The position numbers were made by a program, and so were the translations under genes. Of a stretch of DNA of 64,000 nucleotides, positions 1 to 7,741 are shown in pieces. This stretch comes from Bacillus sp. X1(2014) (GTDB lineage Bacteria > Bacillota > Bacilli > Bacillales_B > DSM-18226), in NCBI RefSeq assembly GCF_007678255.1, contig NZ_VEED01000006.1, positions 1 through 64,000 of the forward strand. Direction: 5' to 3'. Below the pieces are notes generated by a model. That model did not search any database, was not told where the DNA came from, and saw only the letters and a list, made by a program, of their open reading frames with translations. Numbering within the stretch: the first letter of the stretch is position 1; each line of letters begins with the position of its first letter.

Positions 1-48
1 GCACGCCGCCAGCGTTCGTCCTGAGCCAGGATCAAACTCTCCAAGAAA
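1..48 (-). rRNA. 16S ribosomal RNA, 5' end only
   Basis: The complement reads GAGAGTTTGATCCTGGCTC followed by the AGGACGAACGCTGGCGGCGTGC block, the universally conserved start of 16S rRNA in Bacillus. The gene runs off the left edge. The mature 5' end is set near base 48 by comparison with the Bacillus 5' terminus (TTTNTNGGAGAG). Confidence 0.97.
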
Positions 49-143
49 GTTGATTAGCTCATTTTGTTACGTTGGCTCATGCTCTTCATATTAATAGAAG
101 AAACACGATTAATATTGTTTGTTTGCACGATTTTGTTTGTTTA

Positions 144-157
144 GTTTTCAAAGAACA
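144..157 (-). promoter_or_regulatory. rrn leader boxA-like antitermination element
   Basis: On the minus strand this reads TGTTCTTTGAAAAC, the boxA-like sequence found in Bacillus rRNA leaders and spacers. It lies between the P2 promoter and the 16S start. Its function in NusB/S10 antitermination is known for the family; here it is recognised by sequence only. Confidence 0.7.
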
Positions 158-189
158 ATACATCACTTTAATTAGCGACAGCGAAATTA

Positions 190-218
190 ATTTTAACATT
201 TCGTCTCGTAGAAGTCAA
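190..218 (-). promoter_or_regulatory. rrn promoter P2
   Basis: Minus strand: -35 TTGACT (213-218), 17-bp spacer, -10 TAAAAT (190-195). It is the proximal one of two tandem promoters, about 140 bp upstream of the 16S start, as usual for Bacillus rrn operons. Confidence 0.75.
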
Positions 219-261
219 TTTCTTTTTTTAAATTAACTTCGCCGCCTCAGCGACAAGTAAT

Positions 262-291
262 AATATAACAAATAATCTGCATGTAAGTCAA
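262..291 (-). promoter_or_regulatory. rrn promoter P1
   Basis: Minus strand: -35 TTGACT (286-291), 18-bp spacer, -10 TATATT (262-267). It lies about 70 bp upstream of P2, giving the tandem promoter pattern of a growth-rate-regulated rRNA operon. AT-rich flanks further upstream could serve as an UP element. Confidence 0.7.
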
Positions 292-385
292 CTTCTTTTT
301 ACAAAAAAGTTTAAACATAAATAAAGTTTTTAAAAGCATCATATTCTAACTAATTTGCACCATAATGAATGGCTAGAACAATAGT

Positions 386-592
386 TCAACACACCGTTGG
401 GATATTCCTTCTTGCATTAACCTTCTTCCGATAGCTCAATAATAAAAAAAAAGCTGCCGAAGCAACTCCTGGTTTAACCATGCCCCCGTTAGCTGAACAA
501 CTCCATGGCTTATTTAAACGATTCATAATTTCCTTTGGATTAGAGATACCGTTCTCAATAAAAATAGTTGCCCAACCCTTAAACAATTTCAT
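386..592 (-). CDS. hypothetical small protein, possibly a decayed gene
   Basis: A 68-codon frame opening MKLFKGWATIFIENG with a hydrophobic stretch near residues 43-53. I do not recognise it. There is no clear Shine-Dalgarno sequence, and the residue pattern is not clearly protein-like. It sits just upstream of the rRNA promoters and reads toward them. It may be a remnant rather than an expressed gene. Confidence 0.2.
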   Translation of the reverse strand: MKLFKGWATIFIENGISNPKEIMNRLNKPWSCSANGGMVKPGVASAAFFLLLSYRKKVNARRNIPTVC

Positions 593-1134
593 TTACTTCT
601 TCAATCATATTTGAATTCAGGTGGGCTACTAGGCATATATCCAATCCAAGCTTTTACCCTGAGCATAAACTTGGTTATAAGTCTAATTTCAATAAGGAGT
701 GAACCTCGAATTATGGTAAATACACGACAAATGCCATCTGCCCTGAATACCTGGGGTCTTGAAAATTGTATCTATCGTTTCACGTATTTGTGGCTTAGAA
801 ACGGAGACAATTTCTGGTTTTTTTTGACGACTATCGGGCATCAAAGAGCTTATGGCTATAGGTTTTTCGGCGGAAGATGGAATCAATATTCGGTTCCTTT
901 AAGAGATATTGTTAACTTCCATTGTTCTCCTCCAACTCCAACTCCATATTAAAACACTGCGACTGACCTCCGTAATCGTATCGTTCAGTCTTACTTTAGA
1001 AGCGTTTGGGCTTTCGCATAATTAGAGATTGTTTTTTTGAATCGAATACTGTAATCACCAGATATCCTCCACCTGCGTGTTCCTTTTTAGTTTGTCAAAA
1101 GCCCCTTAAGGGCTTTTTTGCATTTTAATTAGAA
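593..1134. other. stretch without a convincing gene; possible decayed minus-strand gene
   Basis: Open frames exist on both strands, but none has a ribosome binding site and a recognisable product. On the minus strand an ATG near 921 opens MEVNNIS and stops at once. Downstream, another frame (689-886) reads plausible protein (QIRETIDTIFKTPGIQG) and then stops too. Together with the 386-592 frame this looks like a small gene broken by several frameshifts. I cannot name the ancestor. Confidence 0.3.
1098..1117. terminator. rho-independent terminator-like hairpin
   Basis: AAAGCCC - CTTAA - GGGCTTT with T-rich flanks. It lies directly downstream of the minus-strand mini ORF at 1135-1200 and could act in either direction. 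Confidence 0.55.
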
Positions 1135-1200
1135 CTAGACCATTGCTCCTACGATAATCAGCAAGATAAATAAAACAACAATTTCAGCCATTTTCTCCAT
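1135..1200 (-). CDS. truncated YjcZ-like mini sporulation protein
   Basis: A 21-residue frame whose core [13 protein letters not shown] is identical to the hydrophobic core of the two YjcZ-type proteins at 31554 and 32770. The usual Gly/Tyr-rich N-terminal segment is missing and the protein starts MEKMAE. The ribosome binding site is poor (GGGT just before ATG). It is followed by a hairpin terminator. Either it is an extreme minimal member of the family or a remnant of a third copy. The match of the core is direct; function is inferred from YjcZ relatives, which are small hydrophobic sporulation proteins. Confidence 0.5.
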   Translation of the reverse strand: MEKMAEIVVLFILLIIVGAMV

Positions 1201-1210
1201 ACCCAACAAG

Positions 1211-1248
1211 AAACAAGCGTTTCTGCTAATGCAGAAACACGCTTGTTT
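1211..1248 (-). terminator. long hairpin downstream of the His/Tyr-rich gene
   Basis: AAACAAGCG-TTTCTGC and GCAGAAACACGCTTGTTT form a nearly perfect 16-18 bp stem with a TAAT loop. There is no long U tract. It lies between the His-rich gene and the mini YjcZ frame, so it may terminate the former or process a shared transcript. Confidence 0.5.
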
Positions 1249-1299
1249 CACAGAAATTTCTGTTCCTTTTTATTTGAACGGCAAGTTTATTAACAAATT

Positions 1300-1533
1300 T
1301 TAATAAGGGTAGTGGTGGTGGTGGTGGTGGTATGGATCGTGATGATGATAGTACGGGTAATGATGATGATAGTACGGATAGTGATGATGGTAGTACGGGT
1401 AGTGTGGGTGCGGATGCGGATAGCCTGGAGCTCCAAAACCAAGTCCTGGTGCAAAACCAAAACCTGAGCCTGGTCCACCTAAACCAACCCTCTCATTATA
1501 GGCATTAAACATACAAGCATTCATCCTCCTCAT
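1300..1533 (-). CDS. small His/Tyr-rich, probably spore-coat-associated protein
   Basis: Up to 77 residues: a short N-terminus (MFNAYNERVG), a Gly/Phe/Pro-rich middle, then a tail of YPYYHHH units ending HHHHHHYPY. Gly/Tyr- and His-rich short proteins of this kind are common in Bacillus spore coats, and the His tail suggests metal binding; both are inferences. AGGAGG lies inside the first codons of the longest frame, so translation more likely starts at Met8 (1512), 12 nt after it, than at 1533. No enzyme domain is present. The repeat tail makes other frames open too; those are shadows. Confidence 0.55.
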   Translation of the reverse strand: MRRMNACMFNAYNERVGLGGPGSGFGFAPGLGFGAPGYPHPHPHYPYYHHHYPYYHHHYPYYHHHDPYHHHHHHYPY

Positions 1534-1970
1534 TTCATTTTACACTAGAGCATATGCATGTTTGGGTTGAAGTTCTTGGGTATTTGTCTAGAATTTTAGA
1601 AGTTAAAGGACAAATGCCTTATCCAACAAATTATTTGGACTTTTAATTCAATACTAATAGCCTGTATTAAGTATAGTGCGACATATTGTTTTTATGTGCA
1701 GTCTTGCTTCATTTTGCACAGACCTAGGAATGGTAATTAGCATCGTAATTCTTTCTTCATTCATTCATCACTTACACGGACTCCTCATCAAGTGTATTCC
1801 TTTCAATGTTCTTTAACCTTGGGGGCTAATCCTTCCCAACCTGCTTCTCTAGCAAAAAGACTATTATTTTTCGTTAAGAAAATGTTAAGGCTCGTCAGGC
1901 ATAATCAATCTTGTAAACAAGAAAACAACAAATGATAAATCATAAATTTCAATTAGGGAGGAACTTTAAA
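1534..1970. other. intergenic region between divergent genes
   Basis: About 430 bp of AT-rich DNA between the His-rich gene and the PspA operon. I see no ORF with a ribosome binding site and no convincing sigma-A promoter. It must hold the control regions of both flanking units. Confidence 0.5.
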
Positions 1971-2480
1971 ATGAAGAAAAAATGGTTATTCTGGCTTCCA
2001 GTTGGCGCAGCTACGATTTGGGCAGGTTCACATCTACTTCCGGGATTTGGGCACTTTGGCCACTTTGGCGGTCATGACATGATGCAGGCAGGTTCTGGAC
2101 AAGGGATGATGCAAGGCGGTCGAGGCCCTGGCATGATGGGTCATGGAGGAAGGCATGGATTTGGGTTTGACTTTGGTTGGACAAGAACCCTTATCGGTGC
2201 GGGTATTACACTCTTTGGTATCTCCCTTCGCAAACATGCAGGAGATAAAGTTTGGAAAAAGTGGGCTGGTTACGGATTAATCGGTGTTGGCCTTGTCACA
2301 GCTTTAAAGGCATCCCTTCCGATTCTAGCAATTGGTGCAGGTGCTTACTGGTTGTATAAGAAAGTTGGCTCCTCTAAATCAAAAGAGTTCAGCCCCATCG
2401 GCTACACGGCACCAGTGGTCAACAACAACTCACAAATTTTGGATACATGGGAAAAGAATCTATCTAAGGAGGAAAAGTAA
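1971..2480 (+). CDS. membrane protein, first gene of the PspA operon
   Basis: 169 residues. The start ATG follows GGGAGGAAC at good distance; a longer in-frame start at 1932 lacks a ribosome binding site. An N-terminal hydrophobic segment (residues 4-18) is followed by a Gly/His/Met-rich stretch (about 20-65; GHFGHFGGH, GMMQGG, GMMGHGG) and two hydrophobic segments near 70-85 and 100-125. The His/Met-rich part could bind metal. The C-terminus ends DTWEKNLSKEEK. The third gene of the operon ends with the similar pattern DDWEQAF, hinting at a shared interaction tail. I do not recognise the family. It is followed after 1 nt by pspA. Confidence 0.7.
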   Translation: MKKKWLFWLPVGAATIWAGSHLLPGFGHFGHFGGHDMMQAGSGQGMMQGGRGPGMMGHGGRHGFGFDFGWTRTLIGAGITLFGISLRKHAGDKVWKKWAGYGLIGVGLVTALKASLPILAIGAGAYWLYKKVGSSKSKEFSPIGYTAPVVNNNSQILDTWEKNLSKEEK

Positions 2481-2481
2481 A

Positions 2482-3126
2482 ATGGGTATTTTTAATCGAG
2501 TAAAAACAATTGTTATGGCAGATATACATGAAGTTCTGGATAAGGTGGAAGATCCAATCAGTTTAATGAATCAATACATGCGTGAATTGGACGAGCAGGT
2601 GGACCAGGCAAAGGATGCATTAGGGCAACAGTTGTACTTAGAAAAACGTCATGGGCTACTGGTGGCAGAGGCACAAGTTTTGGTTGCAAAACGCACTCGT
2701 CAAGCAGAGCTTGCTGTTGCAAACGGTGAGGACACCATCGCAAGGATTGCTCTTCAAGAAAAATTGAAAGAGGAAGCCAAGCTGAAACTCTATGCAGAGC
2801 AGTATGCGGCAATGAAACAGCAAACGTCTGCCCTCCGTGATCAAATTGATGTATTACTTGAAAAATACAACGAATTAGCAAACAGGCGTCTAGTGCTCCT
2901 CTCACGTGCAAATGCGGCAAAAGCACAAGAGCAGTTGCACGCAGCGATCGCTTCCTTCAATACGGACAATGCATTGAAGGGATTCAACCGAGTGGAAGAT
3001 TATGTCCAGCAATTAGAGGCACAGGCCTTGGCTGGTTCCTACTTTATCCCGGCTGTTCCTCCTGTTAATTTGGAAATCCAGGAAGCAGTAGAACGTGAAT
3101 TGGCCCAGTTAAAGGAAAGTAAGTAA
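2482..3126 (+). CDS. PspA/IM30-family membrane-stress protein
   Basis: 214 residues, opening MGIFNRVKTIVMADIHEVLDKVEDP, the typical N-terminal amphipathic helix of PspA/IM30. The rest is almost wholly charged coiled coil. PspA/IM30 proteins bind the cytoplasmic face of the membrane and oligomerise to counter envelope damage. The start is set by AAGGAGGAAAAG ending 6 nt upstream, overlapping the end of the previous gene. Length fits the family (about 220). The flanking genes are both small membrane proteins, which suggests membrane anchors or sensors for this PspA copy. Confidence 0.9.
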   Translation: MGIFNRVKTIVMADIHEVLDKVEDPISLMNQYMRELDEQVDQAKDALGQQLYLEKRHGLLVAEAQVLVAKRTRQAELAVANGEDTIARIALQEKLKEEAKLKLYAEQYAAMKQQTSALRDQIDVLLEKYNELANRRLVLLSRANAAKAQEQLHAAIASFNTDNALKGFNRVEDYVQQLEAQALAGSYFIPAVPPVNLEIQEAVERELAQLKESK

Positions 3127-3130
3127 CATT

Positions 3131-3718
3131 ATGAAGGAAACGAAAAAGAAGAGGAAAGGTTGGCGGCGGCGGCTCGGAGCTATTGTTTTAATCGCGGTAT
3201 TGTTTCTAGGCTTGCAATATGTCAAACCTGGTGGAGTAACCCAAGCCTTTATTCAGGACACAATCAACCAATTTACTGATTTGATGAAAAACTTGGGGAC
3301 CATTCTGAAATCAAATATGATTGAGCAGGGACAAGGTTATGTACCAGGCAGTGTAGCGGCAATGGTTTCACCCTTGAGCACACCGTTGGGGATAAGTGCT
3401 GATGAGTTCGTGTTGTTCAGTATTTTATTTGCTGCCATAACGTTAGCCGCTTTATCAGCAGGCTGGTACCTTCGTAAGTTTGGCAAGAAAAAATGGTTAG
3501 GCTATTGTCTTAGCTTCATTGGCTTTCTTCCCCTCTTACCGATCATGCTCGCTGGTACGCTTGTCTATTGGATGGGTAAAAAATATTGGATGGGTGGTAG
3601 AGTTCATCCGAAGAAGGAATCAGTAGAAACACGAAATCATCTGACAGTTGATAAAGGGTCAAGTCCTGTCGATGATTGGGAACAGGCTTTTAAGAGAATG
3701 GAGAAATTACAAGCATAG
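3131..3718 (+). CDS. membrane protein, third gene of the PspA operon
   Basis: 195 residues with a very basic N-terminus (KETKKKRKGWRRR), a transmembrane segment at about 15-30, an external-looking loop, then two further membrane segments at about 93-112 and 126-147, and a charged tail. It starts 4 nt after the pspA stop. I do not recognise the family. The tail contains DDWEQAFKRMEK, resembling the end of the first gene in the operon. A role as membrane partner of PspA is inferred from position only. Confidence 0.65.
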   Translation: MKETKKKRKGWRRRLGAIVLIAVLFLGLQYVKPGGVTQAFIQDTINQFTDLMKNLGTILKSNMIEQGQGYVPGSVAAMVSPLSTPLGISADEFVLFSILFAAITLAALSAGWYLRKFGKKKWLGYCLSFIGFLPLLPIMLAGTLVYWMGKKYWMGGRVHPKKESVETRNHLTVDKGSSPVDDWEQAFKRMEKLQA

Positions 3719-3759
3719 TGAATCTAGAAGCGCCGAAATACTGCTATATAGAGGTCTTC

Positions 3760-3790
3760 AGGCTGTCGAAAAACTTTCGGCAGCCTTTTT
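3760..3790 (+). terminator. rho-independent terminator of the PspA operon
   Basis: AGGCTGTCGAAA - AAC - TTTCGGCAGCC followed by a T run, 42 bp downstream of the last operon gene. Confidence 0.85.
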
Positions 3791-3840
3791 ATTATTCTTT
3801 GTATTACACTTTATGGAAATTATTTCGATTTGAAATTACT

Positions 3841-3890
3841 TATGACATAATTTTTTATACTTATAACATATTTTAAGAGATTTATGACAT
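3841..3890. repeat. 21-bp-spaced degenerate array, TATGACAT family
   Basis: Three copies of TATGACAT/TATAACAT start at 3841, 3862 and 3883, exactly 21 bp apart. The same word occurs in inverse orientation (GTCATAAG) four times at 22420-22490, again with 21-bp spacing. It lies just past a terminator. Confidence 0.75.
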
Positions 3891-4001
3891 ATTTCAGGGT
3901 TTTAAAATAAATTCAATCTCTTCAAGGCTTCATTTCGATGTAAATCTACCTCTTAACCTATAAATCTCATGATTTTTTTAACGACCTAACCAGTCTATTG
4001 A

Positions 4002-4113
4002 GCGAATTATGATGTATAATGAGTCAATTTTCGGATTCTATCAGTGAATTTACTGGCTCAATCGGCGAATTTCTTAGTTCAATCGGCGAATTTTTGAGTT
4101 TAATCAGCGAATC
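4002..4113. repeat. 21-bp-spaced degenerate array, GCGAAT family
   Basis: Six units with the core GCGAAT (variants GTCAAT, GTGAAT) begin at 4002, 4023, 4044, 4065, 4086 and 4107. The spacing is exactly 21 bp each time, although the bases between the cores vary. No gene lies here; the flanking genes (PspA operon and LysM/SH3 gene) converge on this stretch. Confidence 0.8.
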
Positions 4114-4165
4114 TAATAAAACAACAACCCTCTAGAGAATGCCAAATACCTGTGTCTAACTCTAT

Positions 4166-5413
4166 TTATTGAATAGAAAGTAAAGTCATTTGCTGCCCCC
4201 GTTTCCCTTCAAGGGTTAGGGTTACTTTTTGCCCAAAAAGTTCTACTAATTCCTTTATCAACCTTCCTGATGCTTTGGCAGTATACGAGTTTCCATCAGC
4301 CGTACTAAAACGAAATGTTCCATTAGTGTCTACGGCTTGAAGTTGCGCTGTTACTTTTAATTGATTCGTAGTAGCAGATTCACTATTGGCAGGGATGTTA
4401 ATTTTTTGCCCAATTTTCAACTTGGTTGGGTCAACGGTTGGATTTAGTTCTTGAATGGATGAGACTGAGATATGTAAGCCTTTACTGATTTTCATAAACG
4501 TATCACCGGGCTTAATCACATACATGGATGAGCTTGGTTTTGTTGTTGCAGGTTTGTTCATAGTTAAGTAGGTTTCACTGACAAACGCCGCTTTGCCGTT
4601 GAATTGAATCTGCGCCCACCCTTTACTAGACGATTTCACCGACACACGATCGTTTAATTTCAACGTACCTACTTCCGCACCACTCGTAGAGGCAGCGTCT
4701 CTCACTTTTAATGTTGTCGCATTTACATACATCGTTTTGGCTTGAGTGATAGCTGGCTTCGTCGTTTCACCTGGTGTGGTAAGATAACTAGCACTCACAA
4801 AACAAACTCTTCCTTTGATCAGAATGCCTGCCCAACCGTTTTCGACGAATGAAACCTTGACAACTTCCCCTTTTTTATAGGTTCCTATAATACTACTTTT
4901 TGTCGTCGGGTTTGACCGAACATTTAGAGTTGTGGCATTCACCGTTCTATTATGTACTTTTGGTAAAAGAATTTTTTTCCCGTTAATGGATGTCAGCCCA
5001 TTTGCTTCTAAAATTTCTTGTACGGTGACTCCATGTGCCGCCGCAATCGCTTCGATTTTTTCGCCGCTTTTTACCTGATATGTATATTCCTGAATAAACG
5101 CCGCATTGGCTGTGCTGGCAAAAAAGCTAAGGACAACGGTAAAAATCCCCGTCACGACTAGTTTTTTTACTGGGCTATTTTGAATCATTTGGTTAACCTG
5201 TGACACATATGTATTCCAATTCGCACGAATATCTTTTAGGAATCCTTTGATATCCAATACATTGCGAATATCAAAATAACTGACTCTTTGCTCATATTCA
5301 CGTTTTTCCATCCTCGAAGTGAACTCTGGTGCACTTTTTGTTTGCTTGCTTTTTCCATGAGTCTCTTTCCTGTTACGAGCTAATTCACCATTCACAAATA
5401 AATCGTTAGTCAT
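4166..5413 (-). CDS. membrane-anchored LysM/SH3 cell-wall-binding protein
   Basis: 415 residues from the ATG at 5413, which follows a GGTGA box; an upstream ATG at 5464 has no ribosome binding site. Residues 1-80 are charged and cytoplasmic. A membrane segment lies at about 83-105 and ends in an Ala-rich signal-like stretch (STANAA). Then come a LysM-like domain (about 110-152, YQVKSGEKIEAIAAAHGVT), two bacterial SH3 domains (about 153-210 and 225-285, each with the motif T-LNVR or T-LKVR), a second LysM (about 292-338, YVIKPGDTFMKIS) and a unique C-terminal domain. LysM binds peptidoglycan GlcNAc and SH3b binds wall peptides, so this is a surface protein; no catalytic domain is present. A decayed copy of its N-terminal part lies at 40648-40870. 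Confidence 0.85.
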   Translation of the reverse strand: MTNDLFVNGELARNRKETHGKSKQTKSAPEFTSRMEKREYEQRVSYFDIRNVLDIKGFLKDIRANWNTYVSQVNQMIQNSPVKKLVVTGIFTVVLSFFASTANAAFIQEYTYQVKSGEKIEAIAAAHGVTVQEILEANGLTSINGKKILLPKVHNRTVNATTLNVRSNPTTKSSIIGTYKKGEVVKVSFVENGWAGILIKGRVCFVSASYLTTPGETTKPAITQAKTMYVNATTLKVRDAASTSGAEVGTLKLNDRVSVKSSSKGWAQIQFNGKAAFVSETYLTMNKPATTKPSSSMYVIKPGDTFMKISKGLHISVSSIQELNPTVDPTKLKIGQKINIPANSESATTNQLKVTAQLQAVDTNGTFRFSTADGNSYTAKASGRLIKELVELFGQKVTLTLEGKRGQQMTLLSIQ

Positions 5414-5567
5414 ATTCACTTTTTCACCTATTCCCTCTTGTCGCTGTCTTAATGGGAAGATCATGTGTCAAACACTAAATGCGGCCCATGACTATTTACC
5501 TCCCTCTGTAAGATTCGACAACATCCCGCATTTTCTGACCATATTTTAGCGATATAAGAAAATTTTG

Positions 5568-5603
5568 GAGTAAAAAGTAAAAGAACCGATAGAAATATCG
5601 GTT
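5568..5603 (-). terminator. rho-independent terminator
   Basis: GAACCGATA - GAAA - TATCGGTTC with a T-rich tract on the minus strand, 20 bp downstream of the 93-residue gene. Confidence 0.8.
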
Positions 5604-5625
5604 CGCACATGTGATTTTCGTATGG

Positions 5626-5907
5626 TTACCTATCCTTTGCTCTATGGTAAAGAGCAACAATTATATCAATATTATTATCAATAAAGTTCAGACGTTCTCT
5701 TGAAACCTGGGACCATTCACCAGATAGATGGCTTGCCGATAAGATATGTCTGATGCTAAATGTATAGGTGTGATGCAATTCTGCAATCACGTAGCTAACG
5801 CCAGCATGCGGCTCCTTACGCATAATGCTTTCGACATCATCTTTTAACCAGTCTGGTGCCACCTCAAGAGATTTCCTTAACAATAGTTCATACTCTTCAT
5901 TAAACAT
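5626..5907 (-). CDS. hypothetical 93-residue protein
   Basis: A soluble, His-containing helical protein (MFNEEYELLLRKSLEVAPDW..., then AELHHTYTFSIRHILSASH). It has a perfect Shine-Dalgarno sequence (CAGGAGGTGA) 7 nt before ATG and its own terminator, so it is surely a gene. I do not recognise the family. It is a single-gene transcript, divergent from tcyP. Confidence 0.75.
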   Translation of the reverse strand: MFNEEYELLLRKSLEVAPDWLKDDVESIMRKEPHAGVSYVIAELHHTYTFSIRHILSASHLSGEWSQVSRERLNFIDNNIDIIVALYHRAKDR

Positions 5908-6000
5908 GACTTCACCTCCTGATCTAATTTCCCATGTTTTTTATCATACAACATCTAGAGTTATACTCCTAATCGGTATCCTTTTCCAACAATCATCTTA

Positions 6001-6029
6001 AGGCCGTCCCGGCGGCTTTTCTATTTTTT
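6001..6029 (+). terminator. plus-strand terminator-like hairpin upstream of tcyP
   Basis: AAGGCCG-TCC-CGGCGGCTTTTCTATTTTTT: a GC-rich stem followed by a T-rich tract. No plus-strand gene precedes it closely. It lies upstream of the tcyP promoter, so it may be the remains of a leader attenuator or insulate tcyP from upstream transcription. Confidence 0.5.
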
Positions 6030-6031
6030 AT

Positions 6032-6069
6032 AATTCCGACTTGACCGATTGGAATAATCATATTATAGT
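6032..6069 (+). promoter_or_regulatory. tcyP promoter with overlapping dyad
   Basis: -35 TTGACC (6041-6046), 17-bp spacer, -10 TATAGT (6064-6069). The -35 box sits in the middle of an imperfect dyad with arms ATAATTCC and GGAATAAT. In Bacillus and Staphylococcus, cystine uptake genes are controlled by the repressor CymR through AT-rich dyads of this kind. That this is a CymR operator is an inference. Confidence 0.6.
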
Positions 6070-6108
6070 ATTTTTTAAATATAAATAATCGTTATAGGGG
6101 GATTAAAG

Positions 6109-7491
6109 ATGGATACTATCCTGATTATCATTAATATTGCCGTTTTCCTACTGCTTGTCCTTGGATTGTTCGCGATGCAGAAAAAGCATGTGTCTTTTTC
6201 TAAGCGTGTTTTTACTGCACTAGGATTGGGGATTGTTTTTGGATTTATCATTCATCTTATTTATGGGACAACCTCCAACATTACGGTAAAATCCATTGAT
6301 TGGTTTGCGATCGTTGGAACTGGGTATGTAAAACTACTGCAAATGGTTGTCATGCCGCTTGTGTTTATTTCAATTGTTGGAGCATTTACAAAATTTAAGT
6401 TGACTAAAAATATCGGAAAGATAAGTTTCCTTGTGATTGCCATTCTTCTTGGAACGACAGCTATTTCTGCAGCAATTGGAATTGGTTCCGCGCTAGGATT
6501 TGGCCTGGATGGAATTGAACTAAATCAAGGAGATGCCGAAGCCGCTCGAAATGCTGAGTTGGAACAAAAAGTAGTGGGCGTTCAAGACATGACAATTCCA
6601 CAGCAAATCATCGAGTTGTTCCCAAGTAATCCATTTGCGGATCTAACGGGTGCCCGCCCAACCTCTACGATCGCCGTTGTTATTTTTGCCGCGATTGTTG
6701 GGATGGCTTACCTTGGAGTAAAGCGAAAAGATCCTGAGCATGGCGAGTTTTTTGCCAAAATCATTGATACGTTTTACGCGATTATCATGAGGGTCGTCAC
6801 ACTTATTCTTCGCCTTACTCCATATGGTGTACTTGCGTTAATTACGAAAGTGATGGCGATGAGTGATTATGCAGCGATCGCAAAATTAGGGAAGTTTGTC
6901 ATTGCATCTTATGTGGCATTAATTGCGATGTTTGTGGTGCATCTGCTGCTCCTCTTACTAGCAAAATTAAGTCCTGTAAACTATGTGAAAAAAGCATTGC
7001 CTGCACTAACATTTGCCTTTACTTCTCGTACAAGTGCTGGGACATTACCTTTAAATATAAAAACACAAACAAAAGACTTTGGTGTATCGGAAGGGATTGC
7101 TAACTTTGCCGCATCATTCGGACTTTCCATCGGCCAAAACGGATGTGCTGGTATTTACCCAGCGATGTTAGCCGTCATGGTTGCACCTTCTGCGGGCATC
7201 AATCCGTTAAGCCCATCATTTATCATTACTCTTATTTTAGTAGTTGCGATTAGTTCATTTGGGGTTGCTGGTGTTGGCGGTGGAGCCACATTTGCCGCAT
7301 TAATCGTTCTATCCGTATTAAACCTGCCAATTGCCATTGTCGGACTATTAATCTCAGTTGAACCTTTAATTGATATGGGACGTACCGCTTTGAATGTCAG
7401 CGGAAGCATGACCGCCGGCGTGCTGACTGGCAAGATCACAGGGGAATTAGAAAATGAAGTCTACCAACAGCCTAGAGTCATCGAAGCTTAA
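6109..7491 (+). CDS. tcyP: L-cystine:cation symporter TcyP
   Basis: 460 residues, a dicarboxylate/amino acid:cation symporter (DAACS) family protein of the same length and character as Bacillus TcyP. It has about eight to ten membrane segments. The substrate/ion-binding region is visible as the hairpin TSRTSAGTLPLNI (about residue 306) and later GVAGVGGGATFAA. TcyP brings cystine into the cell with a cation gradient as a sulfur source. It has a ribosome binding site (AGGGGGA), its own promoter with a dyad, and a terminator behind it, so it is monocistronic. Confidence 0.9.
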   Translation: MDTILIIINIAVFLLLVLGLFAMQKKHVSFSKRVFTALGLGIVFGFIIHLIYGTTSNITVKSIDWFAIVGTGYVKLLQMVVMPLVFISIVGAFTKFKLTKNIGKISFLVIAILLGTTAISAAIGIGSALGFGLDGIELNQGDAEAARNAELEQKVVGVQDMTIPQQIIELFPSNPFADLTGARPTSTIAVVIFAAIVGMAYLGVKRKDPEHGEFFAKIIDTFYAIIMRVVTLILRLTPYGVLALITKVMAMSDYAAIAKLGKFVIASYVALIAMFVVHLLLLLLAKLSPVNYVKKALPALTFAFTSRTSAGTLPLNIKTQTKDFGVSEGIANFAASFGLSIGQNGCAGIYPAMLAVMVAPSAGINPLSPSFIITLILVVAISSFGVAGVGGGATFAALIVLSVLNLPIAIVGLLISVEPLIDMGRTALNVSGSMTAGVLTGKITGELENEVYQQPRVIEA

Positions 7492-7502
7492 TAGAATGTA
7501 CT

Positions 7503-7532
7503 GGATAGCCTTAATAGGGCTGTCCTTTTTTT
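7503..7532 (+). terminator. tcyP terminator
   Basis: GGATAGCC - TTAATA - GGGCTGTCC followed by seven T residues, 11 bp after the stop codon. Confidence 0.85.
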
Positions 7533-7741
7533 GTTTATAGACCACAGGGACAGACAGTTTTAGTAGTCATCACTTTCACCTCAAAATAGTCTCAAAACCG
7601 TTCTTGTGTTTTTTTGAGTTACTCGTGGACTGCCGCAGCTACCAACTTATAAACAATTCAATATATAGAGGATAATTTACTTTTAAGGTGAATAAGTAAT
7701 AAAAAATGATTAGTTAAAAGGGAACGAAGATCGGGGGTAAA

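Noticed and set aside
611..952. 113-codon plus-strand ORF near the rRNA start
   Set aside because: No ribosome binding site and no protein-like pattern; the minus strand reads better, though also broken.
1290..1478. Ile/Thr/Arg-rich ORF opposite phase of the His-rich gene
   Set aside because: Shadow of the HHH/YPYY codon repeat in another frame.
3841..4113. CRISPR array
   Set aside because: The repeated words are too short and degenerate, the spacers are shorter than any CRISPR spacer, and no cas genes are present. The same holds for the arrays at 22420, 29885, 32497, 40488, 45438 and 50583.
6001..6069. T-box or SAM riboswitch before tcyP
   Set aside because: Only a terminator-like hairpin is visible; there is no specifier loop, T-box sequence or SAM aptamer core, and the promoter lies downstream of it.
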